In this document: positions 12,401 through 21,008 of the stretch, in pieces
How the letters are laid out: each line of letters starts with the position of its first letter
How positions within the stretch are numbered: position 1 is the stretch's first letter
From: Spinacia oleracea
Taxonomy: Eukaryota > Streptophyta > Magnoliopsida > Caryophyllales > Amaranthaceae
Direction of reading: 5' to 3'
DNA: 64,000 bases
NCBI RefSeq assembly: GCF_020520425.1
Contig: NC_079487.1
Span: 43,903,219 to 43,967,218 of the forward strand
Program-made: the position numbers and the translations under genes
Notes under the pieces: generated by a model
Seen by the model: only the letters and a program-made list of their open reading frames with translations
The model's database searches: none
Told to the model about the DNA's origin: nothing

Positions 12401-13869
12401 CATGGGTTTTAGAGGATTTACCTGAAGGGAAGAAAGCATTAGGGAGTAAATGGGTTTACACAGAAAAAAGGGACGAAGATGGGAACTTACTTAGACTTAA
12501 AGCAAGGTTAGTATGTCTAGGAAATCACCAACAAGAAGGGTTGGATTATAATGAAACGTTCACTCCGGTAGCAAAAATGGCGACAGTTCGTACATTCTTG
12601 GCCGTAGCAGCAGTTAAAAATTGGGAAGTGCGCCAGATGGACGTTCACAATGCCTTCTTACATGGTGACTTGGAGGAAGAAATTTATATGCGAATTCCTC
12701 CTGGTTTTCAGACTAATAATACTGACAAAGTTTGCAGGATGAAAAAGTCTTTGTATGGCTTGAAACAGGCTCCCCGATGTTGGTTCGAGAAATTATCTAA
12801 GGCATTAAAATACTACGGTTTTAAACAATCGTATCCGGACTACTCCCTTTTTACCCTGTCAAAGGGTGATTTGCAATTGAGTGTGCTTATTTATGTGGAT
12901 TATATGATTATTGCAGGAAACAGTACTTTTGCCTTACATAGCTTTAAAGCATATTTGAGTGAATGTTTTAAAATGAAAAATTTGGGATCTCTGAAATATT
13001 TTCTTGGGTTAGAGGTGGCGCGTAATTCACATGGTTTTTACATTTGTCAGAGAAAATACGCTCTGGATATTATTTCAGAGACAGGTCTATTAGGTGCAAA
13101 ACCAGCAGATTTTCCGATGGAGCAGAATTATAAACTAGCAATGGCAGACGGAGCGGAGTTAGCAGATGGAGAAAAATACAGACGTTTGATCTACTTGGCC
13201 GTTACTAGGCCAGACTTGGCATATTCAGTGCATATTTTGTCCCAGTTTATGCAGGCACCGAAAGAGGAGAATTGGGAGGCAGCATTGAGAGTTGTAAGGT
13301 ATCTGAAAAAATGTCCAGGTCAAGGAATTTTGCTACGTTCGGATAGTGAGTTGAGACTAGAGGGGTGGTGTGACTCAGATTGGGCAAGTTGCCCATTGAC
13401 ACGACGTTCATTGACCGGTTGGTTCGTACTTCTTGGCCTATCTCCTCTATCTTGGAAGACGAAGAAGCAACATACAGTTTCTCGTTCTTCGGCAGAGGCG
13501 GAATACCGATCGATGGCGGCATTGACATGTGAGTTAAAGTGGTTGAAGCAACTTTTGCGAGACCTAGGCGTGGAGCACAAGCAAGGGATGAGCATGTTCT
13601 GTGACAGTCAGTCAGCCCTTCATATTGCACAAAATCCAGTATTTCATGAGAGGACCAAACATATTGAGGCAGATTGTCACTTAATTCGAGATGCGATTAA
13701 GGATGGTATTATATGCCCGTCATATGTATCAACAAAGGTACAATTGGCAGACATATTCACAAAAGCGCCAGGAAAGGCGCAGTTCGAGTTTTTTTTTTGG
13801 GCAAGATGGGCATTCGAGATTTACATGCTCCACCTTGAGGGGGATGTTAAGATAGAATTAAGTAGTTAG
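9451..13869 (+). pseudogene. copia gag-pol polyprotein with one nonsense codon
   Basis: One frame throughout: gag of UBN2 type from the junction (ITPIKLRG, ...YDEWA), CCHC knuckle near 10,140-10,190 (C-x2-C-x4-H-x4-C), Gly/Arg-rich linker, protease motif WIVDTGASNH near 10,530, GAG-pre-integrase LWHRRMGHP near 10,912, integrase to about 11,600, RT from about 12,350, RNase H (GWCDSDWA, SSAEAEYRS, DSQSAL) to about 13,750. Two lesions stand out. TAG at 11,311-11,313 cuts integrase just after the second catalytic Asp region (SDNGTEF). The RT box at 12,892-12,906 reads YVDYM where the family has YVDD, so a metal-binding Asp is lost. The frame runs 25 bp into the 3' LTR. Not functional alone. Confidence 0.9.
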
Positions 13870-13939
13870 TGTCATACTATACTACTAATATTAATATCCT
13901 ATTTTATGTAGAATTAGAGTTGTATAAGAGTTAGGAGAA
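13845..13939 (+). repeat. 3' LTR of copia-2, first part
   Basis: Starts TGTTAAGATAGAATTAAG after the PPT, stops where Tat-A is inserted. The last five bases, GAGAA, are the TSD of Tat-A and recur at 23,796-23,800. Confidence 0.85.
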
Positions 13940-14607
13940 TGTTTATGCCAAAATTCGTATGGGGGCGACTTTCGGCTAGGGTCGACACTAACTAAGCAAA
14001 GAATCAACGACACAAATAAAGAGGCACGACACAGAGGAGTGTTGACGCGGAAAACCCAGGAACAAGGTAAAAAACCGCGGATAGCTATGAGGCTATCAAT
14101 CCACTAAGTATTCTATATGATTGTTTATGCTTTTCTTTCTGAGAATCGATCACTAAAATCTCAAGTACAATAATGAATGATGAAATAGTTTATAACTTAA
14201 GAGTTTCGGAGCTTCAATGAATGTCCCCTCATCACGCCGTTCTCTATCCTTTTATATGCCCAATGCTAACGGTTCTATTGGTTGGGAAGATCCCTAGAAG
14301 ATAGGGATTCTTCTTGGCCGTTGCTCACGTCTTCAACAAATTCCCTAATCTTCGGTCAAAGTTTGGACTTCTTCCCATCTTATGACGGCGTGGCCCATGT
14401 TGGGCTTCTGGGCTTGGAACTTGACCTATCTCCTCTTGTCGCCAGAGCCTTGTCGCTGGTCTTACGTCGCCCAGGCTTTGTCGCCTGTCGCTTCACTTGT
14501 CATGCTCACGTGACGCGACGCTACCTGCGATACGATGATACCTGGATGGCACGACAATATCAGACGTCAAAGCAGTTATGTCGTTAGTCCAATAAAGTGG
14601 GATAACA
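13940..14607 (-). repeat. 3' LTR of Tat-A
   Basis: Plus-strand termini TGTTTATGCC...GGATAACA. Compared with the other LTR I found one difference, in ATGCCCAATG against ATGCTCAATG, next to the TATA box. An open frame of 101 codons in both LTRs is not a gene. Confidence 0.97.
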
Positions 14608-14622
14608 GTTTGCCCCCAATTG
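14608..14622 (-). other. Polypurine tract of Tat-A
   Basis: On the minus strand AATTGGGGGCAAAC directly precedes the 3' LTR start TGTTATCCC. It primes plus-strand DNA synthesis in LTR elements. Confidence 0.8.
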
Positions 14623-14912
14623 TGAGTTTGCGGAGTGCATACAAAGAAAAGGAAACAATTCAAAATTCAAAAAGTAAACCGTCTACAACCGTCCAGTTCG
14701 TGGGATGGAACCGTTCCGATTCTCGAAGTAATAAATGCCAATTTCTCGCGACATGAAATAAAGTTTCTTAGAATTTTTCGAAGGAAGTTTCCAGATCTGA
14801 AAACAAGAGAGAGAAAAGGAAGGGAGGAATTGCTTTCGTTGCTTCGATTTAGCCATACCCAGGTAAAATTTCGATCATTTCCTTCGATTTTCTTGTAGAT
14901 TTTAGTAGAGCG

Positions 14913-17161
14913 ATGGCAAAAACTAGGCCGACCGTGGTTAAGGATAAGGAAGATGTTGGGGTTAGTCGGGCCAAGTCACTCAACCCGATCTACTCTACTG
15001 TTGAGGATCCAGCGGCTTTTATAACTCTCGCCGGTCTGCCGCCGTCGGCTGAAGTGAGGATTCCTGGTCAAGAGGATGAGGCCAAGGATTGCCCGGAGGG
15101 TTATGTGGTCATGTATGAGTACCCTTTTATTCTGGGGTTTTTGTTTCCTTTTACACCCTTGGCTAGATCTTTTGTTGAGGTGTTCAATTTAAGCCCTGGC
15201 CAATTGATGCCCCAGATCTGGCGTATTTTTACTGTAGTGCATAGGGTTACTTCGGGTTGGCGAACACCGTTTGACTTGGCTGATCTGATGCATGTTTATG
15301 ATTTATCCTTGAAGGAGTGTTGTCGGTATACTTTGGTGACGAAGAAAAAGAAGAAGAATCTGTGTGTCGGGTTAGCTGTAAATGATAGGGGTTGGCAAAG
15401 TCGTTTTGTTTATGTGAATAAGGCGTCTCTGGGAGAAGTAGGAAACTTCTTAGTGGAAGGGTGGACGACGGAAGGTACTTTATGTTTCTGTACTTTTGAT
15501 TTATGATGTTTTACTGAACGTTGTCTTACTTGGCTTTGTCTTGCAGTTGTTGATACGTCGTTAGCTGGTTTGAACTCTGACTCTCACGATAAGTGTTTGA
15601 GGTTTCTGGGTTGTTCTGTCGTGGAGAGATCGTTCAGCCGTGACGGAGGTCGTTTGGGAAGTCAAGAGGGGAGTCAAGTTGGTGACGTTGACGAGGAGGA
15701 GGCTGAAGACGAGACGATTTGCTTAGTTCGTCGTCGACGGAGGTTGGACTTACTCGAGGAAGTCGTTGCGAATTCGTCGTCTGCATCAGAGGAAGAGTTT
15801 GAGATGGCTAACACATCAGGTATTTTTGGTTTGGTTTCTTATATGCTTGGTTTATCTGCGGGGTGTGTTTTTGATGGTTTCTTGCATTATTTTGAAGAGA
15901 ATACGCTGTCGTCTAAGCCAGTGTCGAGGATGTCACAGAGCGAGATGATGGAACGAGCGAGGAAGCGGTTGAGGTCGAGCAGTAACGCTGGTGGGCAGGG
16001 TGGTCAGGCGATGCCTCTCGTGCCTCGTTATTCTAAGATAGGTGCGTCGCCTGAGACGCCCGTTGTTATAGGGGGTGAAGGTTTTCATCCTCTATCGTCG
16101 TCGTCGCCGCCGAGGCCGTTTCAGGTGTCGTCGACTGCTGTTGCTGCGACTAGGCCCCCTGCTGCGTCGGCCAAGAAGCGTCCTGCTGACAAAAGTTCCG
16201 TCGAGGATACTGTTGTCACTCTGCCCCTGAACTTCTTGGGCGACGGTGAAGATGCCGTTGTTTGGCCGCATGCAGACCGATTGATATTGCCCTCGACGTA
16301 TCAGCGTTATCATGAGGTCGTACCTCTTTCTGTCGCGTCGGACGCTGCTGAACTAAGCCTGCGGGTAAGTGTATTTATGTTTATTTTATTCAGTTCATAG
16401 TATTTGTAAGCGCGTCGTGTGTCGCTTTCGTGACATGTTTTTCTTTACAGGCGTCACAGGCTGCTTTGGCCGTGCGTAGGCAGTGCTCCTTGTTGTGCGA
16501 CGAGCTTATCTCCTCGAAGAACCAAGTGGCTATGGCGAAGAAGGCGGCGACTTCTTGGGAAGGTAAGTGGATGGCTTCTGAGAAGAAGTTGGTCGATCTT
16601 GCTGCAGCGGTTAAGTCGAAAGACGAACAATTAAAGGGCAAGGACGACCAGATTGCTGATGCGTCGAAGGAGTTGGAAAGGGTAAAGGGGGAGTTGGCGT
16701 CGACCGTGGAAGAAATGCAAGGGTTAAGGATTTTATACGACGCTCTGCAGGAGGAGTTTAAGGATTGCGAGGCTTTGGCTGTGTGGAGGACGAGGGCGCA
16801 GATGATGTTCTCGTGTTTGAAGGGGGAGGTTAGCCTCTGGCCATGCCAAAAAGAGGTGGATGACTACCTTGCTAATGGTGGTACCCTCGAGGAGTTGTCG
16901 GTGCCGGTGGTGGACGTGGATGAGTTGGCGATGGAAGCCGACACTGCTGGTACTAACGGAGCTGATGCCGATGTCGCCCCTCTGGTCGAAGACGTTTCTT
17001 CCGTTGATCGAGAGGGTGAAGCGCCCATGGAGCAAGGCGAGGTAGGTGTTCCCGTCGTCGCCCCTCCAGAGGTGGCTTTGGCAGACGCGACGGTTAATGT
17101 TGACATGCCCCCGATATCGGATCAAGTTGTCTCGACCCCTCTTCCAGACGAACATATGTAA
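14913..17161 (+). CDS. Antisense gene of Tat-A, four exons (Transposase_28-like N terminus, coiled coil)
   Basis: Proposed exons 14,913-15,474, 15,547-15,819, 15,922-16,364 and 16,451-17,161. Joined they give 1,989 nt, 662 residues plus stop, with GT-AG at each intron and matching phases. Intron 2 (102 nt) is also open in frame and might be retained. Residues about 65-165 contain an FPFTPLARSFVEVFNLSPGQL stretch resembling the plant 'putative gypsy type transposon' (Transposase_28) family. The middle is acidic and Ser-rich. Residues about 470-560 look like a coiled coil (KDEQLKGKDDQ, ELERVKGEL). It lies opposite the sense strand between pol and the 3' LTR, where Tat elements are known to carry antisense ORFs. 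I see no clear TATA box upstream. Function unknown. Confidence 0.75.
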
Positions 17162-17720
17162 TGGCTAGTTGATGTTTTATGTAATAGTTAGTGGTATGGA
17201 TATTTTATTTTTTGTTGTTGCATTTTGGATGTTTTTACTCGTCGTCGATGGCGGCGGCGAGGTGTTTGGATATTTTATGTGTTTGTGTTTTCGCTTGATG
17301 ATGTGAAAGTCGTGGCCTTTGGGGTCGCGCGTTGTGTGGTGTTTGTGATAAACTCGTTTTTCTTTTCCTCAGTCGTTTGTTTCTTATGGTTACCCCGTCG
17401 TGTAGTAGATGCTTCGCAACCAAGTGGAGCAATCAAGTGCTAAGTATTGGATCGATTGATGTGTAAAATCATACCTGCGCTGTTTTTTCGCTGTTTCTCG
17501 CGCTCTCGTTCTGCGTCGTACGTCGTTGTTTCTGGCTATGATTCGTCGTGTGTCTTGTACTTCTGCAAAAGAAAACATGGGTCGCTAGGAGGATTGGCCG
17601 TTGGGGATGCCAACGGCCCTCCGATGCTTAAGTCAGTAATGGTTTTTAAACGGAAATAAAACGATGAGGAAAAATAAAGACGATGATTCGATGTCTGATA
17701 GAATTGGTTACGATGAGATT
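17162..17720. other. Spacer between antisense gene and pol of Tat-A
   Basis: T-rich DNA with GTCGT-rich patches and no coding frame I trust. The two genes converge here. No tandem array is visible, unlike the same position in elements 2 and 3. A possible polyadenylation region for both strands; no certain signal. Confidence 0.5.
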
Positions 17721-20700
17721 TCAAAAATGATAAAGTTTAAGATGTGTTGCGTTCCAACTTCGGGGGACCGATTTGCCATCTTTGGTAATGAGTCTATATG
17801 CCCCCTTTCCGGCGATTTTATCGATCAAGTACGGTCCCTCCCAAGCTGGTGCTAGTTTACCTGCGTTTAATTCTTTCGTGTTTTGGAATACTTTGCGCAG
17901 TACCCAATCCCCTTCTTTAAACATCTTCACTTTGACATTTTTGTTGAAGCATTTTGCTACGATCTGTTGTTGTGACGCCATTCTTATCAACGCTGCTTCC
18001 CTGAGGTCTTCTGTGTTGTCGAGGTTTTCGCTGAGTTCTACGTCGTTTTGCTCCGGCGTCATGAGTCCATATCGTGCACTGGGCAGCGTCACTTCAGGGG
18101 GAAGTACCGATTCGCACCCGTAAACGAGTGAGAAGGGAGTTTGTCCCGTCGCCGTCCTAGGCGTCGTCCTGTTGGCCCATAGGATGGATGGCAATTCTTC
18201 TGCCCATCGCCCCTTCTTGTCGTCCAACCGCTTTTTCAGCGACGCGATGATCGTTTTGTTGCTGGATTCCGCCTGTCCGTTTGCTTGGGGGTATCTGGGC
18301 GTCGACGTCTTTAGCTCGATGTTCCATGTTTTGCAGAAAGCTCTTGTCTTGTCGCTGATGAATTGTGATCCGTTGTCGCAGATGATTTCTGACGGTATTC
18401 CGAACCTGCATATTATGTTAGTCCATATGAACGAGCATACCTCTTTGTCCCTTACTTGTTGGAACGCACCTGCTTCTATCCACTTGGAAAAATAATCTGT
18501 TAGGGCTAACATGAAGACCTTTTGTCCTGGGGCGACGGGCAATTTGCCAACGATGTCCATCCCCCATTTCATGAAAGGCCACGGAGTTAGGGTTGGATGC
18601 AAGAATTCGGATGGTTTATGTGTCATACCTGCGTGTCGTTGGCACTTGTCGCATTTGGATACGTACCTCATGGCGTCCTTAAGCATTGTTGGCCAATAGT
18701 ATCCATTTCTTTTGATTCTGGTTGATAAGCTTCGTCCTCCTTCGTGTCCTCCGCATTCTCCTTCGTGGTATTGTTTCAATAGCGTTTCCCACTCGATCTC
18801 TTCGGCACATCGCATCAACATTCCGTTTGCTGATCGCTTAAATAGTACGTCCTGCAAAATAACATATCGTGAAGCTTTGAAAAGTATCTTTCTGGCGTCT
18901 AGCTTGTCGTCGGGTAGGGTTTCGTGCTTTAGGTAATCGAAGATGGGTTTGGTCCAACTGTCTGTGTTTAAGGTTGATAGGACGAGGCTGGCGTCTTGTG
19001 GTATGTCTTTTTCGACGGCGGGCGATAGTAGGTGCACTAGAGGTATGGTCGAGAATGGTGATTTTCTGAGTGCGGATCCTAGGTTGGCAAGGGCGTCGGC
19101 TTGCGTGTTTAGGTCTCTTGGGACTTGTTTGATGGAGAAGGGTTTGAATTTGGAAGTTAGCTCTTTTGCTTTCTCGAGATACAAGGTCATTTTTAGGTCT
19201 TTAGCTTCGTAGTCGCCGTTAATCTGGTTGACGATTAGTTGTGAGTCACTGAAGATGTTGAGTCCGCTTGCCCCTAATTCCATAGCTAATTTCATTCCGG
19301 CGATTAGCGCCTCGTATTCTGCTTCGTTGTTAGTTGCCTTGAAGTCGCAGCAGATTGCCTGTGCTATCATGTCCCCTTGTGGTGACTTCAGTACGACGCC
19401 TAAACCTGCACCACGAAAGTTAGATGAGCCGTCGACGAAGAGTGTCCATATTTCTTCTATGTTGTTGATGAGTTTGACTTCGTCGTCTGCTATTCTCTCT
19501 AAGTCGGGGCTGAAGTCTGCCACAAAATCTGCTAGAGCCTGCGACTTTACAGCCGTCCTTGGTTGATACTTGATGTCGAACCTTCCTAGTGCCATTGTCC
19601 ACTTCTCCATTCGACCTGTCAGTTCTGGCCTACGCATCACAGACTTGATTGGATAGTTAGTCATCACCACTATTTGGTGAGTTTCAAAATAATGCCTTAG
19701 TTTTTTGGCTGCGGTAACGAGTGCTAAGACGAGTTTTTCGAGGGAGGAATACCTGGTCTCTGCTTCCAGTAGTGACTTACTTATGTAATAAATGGGTAGT
19801 TGTTGTGCTTCGTCTTCTCGAGCTAGGACCGCGCTCACTGCCGTCGAGCTAACGGCTAAATAGAGTTGTAAGACTTCTCCTTCTTTTGGCTTGGATAGGA
19901 GGGGCGGCGACATCATGTATTTTTTGAGGTTCTGCAGGGCTGCTTCGTGGTCGTCGGACCAGTTAAACCCCTTGTTTTTGCGTAGGACGTCGTAAAATAA
20001 TCGGCACTTGTCCGACGACCGTGATATAAAACGGTTCAGTGCCGCCACTCTCCCTGTCAATCGTTGTACCTCTTTTATGTTCCGCGGGGATTGAATGTTG
20101 ATGATCGCGCGCACTTGGTCGGGGCTGGCCTCGATTCCTCGTTGGGTGACGATGTAACCTAAGAATTTTCCTGCGGACACTCCGAAAGAGCATTTAGTCG
20201 GGTTAAGTTTCATACCGTACTTTTTTAGTATGTCGAAGGATTGTCGTAGGTGTTCCACGTGATCGTCAGCCTTCCTCGATTTCACCAGCATGTCGTCAAT
20301 GTATACCTCCATTGTGTCTCCGAGTTGGTCTTTAAACATCTTGTTGACTAATCTTTGGTACGTCGCACCTGCATTTTTAAGACCAAAAGGCATGACTTTA
20401 TAACAATAAATTCCTCTATCCGTTACAAAAGATGTTTTTTCCTGGTCGTCTGGGTGCATAAGGATTTGGTTGTATCCTGAGTAGGCGTCCATGAATGTGA
20501 GTAGCTCGTGTCCGGCTGTGGCGTCGACCAGGGCGTCGATGTGCGGCAGAGGGAATGGGTCCTTGGGGCAAGCTTTGTTGATATCTGTGAAGTCGATGCA
20601 GACTCTCCATTTTCCGTTCTTTTTGCTGACGACGACGACGTTTGCTAACCAGTCTGGATATTTGACCTCTCTGATCTTCCCTGAATCTATCAGGTTTTGT

Positions 20701-21005
20701 ACTTCTTCGTCTATGATTTTATTCCTTTCGGGTGCGAACTTACGTCGTTTCTGTTTTACCGGTCTGAAGCTGGGGTCGACGTTGAGCTTGTGGGTAATCA
20801 CGTCTGGGCTAATTCCTGTCATGTCCTCGTGTGACCAAGCGAAACAGTCCGAGTTTTCTCTTAGAAACGACACTATCTGACTTTTGATGTTGTCAGGCAG
20901 TGAGGCTCCGATCCTTATGACTTGGTCTGGCTTTGTCTGGTCTAGTACTATCTCGTCGATTTGTTGGTCGTCGGGGTCGTCCGATGTCGACCCTGGCTGT
21001 AATTG
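17721..21005 (-). CDS. pol: Tat-A pol: RT, RNase H, second RNase H, integrase (made by readthrough)
   Basis: This frame continues that of gag-protease past one UAG, so translation as a gag-pol fusion is the simplest model; the first Met is only at 20,873. RT has the YIDDM box near 20,285-20,310 and VMPFGLKNAGATYQRLV. RT-linked RNase H follows (QPRTAVKSQALADFVADF). A second, archaeal-type RNase H has FVDGSSN near 19,410-19,440, NNEAEYEAL, FSDSQL and QADALA, all four acidic residues present. Integrase has a CDKCQRH zinc half-site and catalytic GMDIVG (about 18,550), CDNGSQF (about 18,375) and AESSNK (about 18,265). The C terminus includes a WEGPYLIDKI patch typical of the end of Tat integrases. 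About 1,094 codons, no lesion seen. Confidence 0.95.
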   Translation of the reverse strand, partial: QLQPGSTSDDPDDQQIDEIVLDQTKPDQVIRIGASLPDNIKSQIVSFLRENSDCFAWSHEDMTGISPDVITHKLNVDPSFRPVKQKRRKFAPERNKIIDEEVQNLIDSGKIREVKYPDWLANVVVVSKKNGKWRVCIDFTDINKACPKDPFPLPHIDALVDATAGHELLTFMDAYSGYNQILMHPDDQEKTSFVTDRGIYCYKVMPFGLKNAGATYQRLVNKMFKDQLGDTMEVYIDDMLVKSRKADDHVEHLRQSFDILKKYGMKLNPTKCSFGVSAGKFLGYIVTQRGIEASPDQVRAIINIQSPRNIKEVQRLTGRVAALNRFISRSSDKCRLFYDVLRKNKGFNWSDDHEAALQNLKKYMMSPPLLSKPKEGEVLQLYLAVSSTAVSAVLAREDEAQQLPIYYISKSLLEAETRYSSLEKLVLALVTAAKKLRHYFETHQIVVMTNYPIKSVMRRPELTGRMEKWTMALGRFDIKYQPRTAVKSQALADFVADFSPDLERIADDEVKLINNIEEIWTLFVDGSSNFRGAGLGVVLKSPQGDMIAQAICCDFKATNNEAEYEALIAGMKLAMELGASGLNIFSDSQLIVNQINGDYEAKDLKMTLYLEKAKELTSKFKPFSIKQVPRDLNTQADALANLGSALRKSPFSTIPLVHLLSPAVEKDIPQDASLVLSTLNTDSWTKPIFDYLKHETLPDDKLDARKILFKASRYVILQDVLFKRSANGMLMRCAEEIEWETLLKQYHEGECGGHEGGRSLSTRIKRNGYYWPTMLKDAMRYVSKCDKCQRHAGMTHKPSEFLHPTLTPWPFMKWGMDIVGKLPVAPGQKVFMLALTDYFSKWIEAGAFQQVRDKEVCSFIWTNIICRFGIPSEIICDNGSQFISDKTRAFCKTWNIELKTSTPRYPQANGQAESSNKTIIASLKKRLDDKKGRWAEELPSILWANRTTPRTATGQTPFSLVYGCESVLPPEVTLPSARYGLMTPEQNDVELSENLDNTEDLREAALIRMASQQQIVAKCFNKNVKVKMFKEGDWVLRKVFQNTKELNAGKLAPAWEGPYLIDKIAGKGAYRLITKDGKSVPRSWNATHLKLYHF

Positions 21006-21008
21006 CTA
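21000..21008 (-). promoter_or_regulatory. Leaky stop context UAG-CAA-UUA between gag-protease and pol
   Basis: On the minus strand the gag-protease frame ends ATC-TAG-CAA-TTA-CAG, and the following frame is open into RT without a shift. UAG followed by CAA-UUA fits the CARYYA readthrough consensus first described for tobacco mosaic virus replicase. A few percent suppression would give a Gag-to-Gag-Pol ratio. Seen: sequence and frame. Known: the consensus. Inferred: use in this element. Confidence 0.8.

Noticed and set aside
14282-14587. 101-codon open frame found twice (also at 23,470)
   Set aside because: It lies in both identical LTRs of Tat-A, has no domain and runs opposite to the element; duplication is due to the LTRs.
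14863-14899. 5' UTR intron of the Tat-A antisense gene (AG/GTAAAA ... TTGTAG)
   Set aside because: Only about 37 nt, too short for a plant intron, and no need for it since the ATG lies downstream. A longer 5' UTR intron with another donor cannot be excluded.
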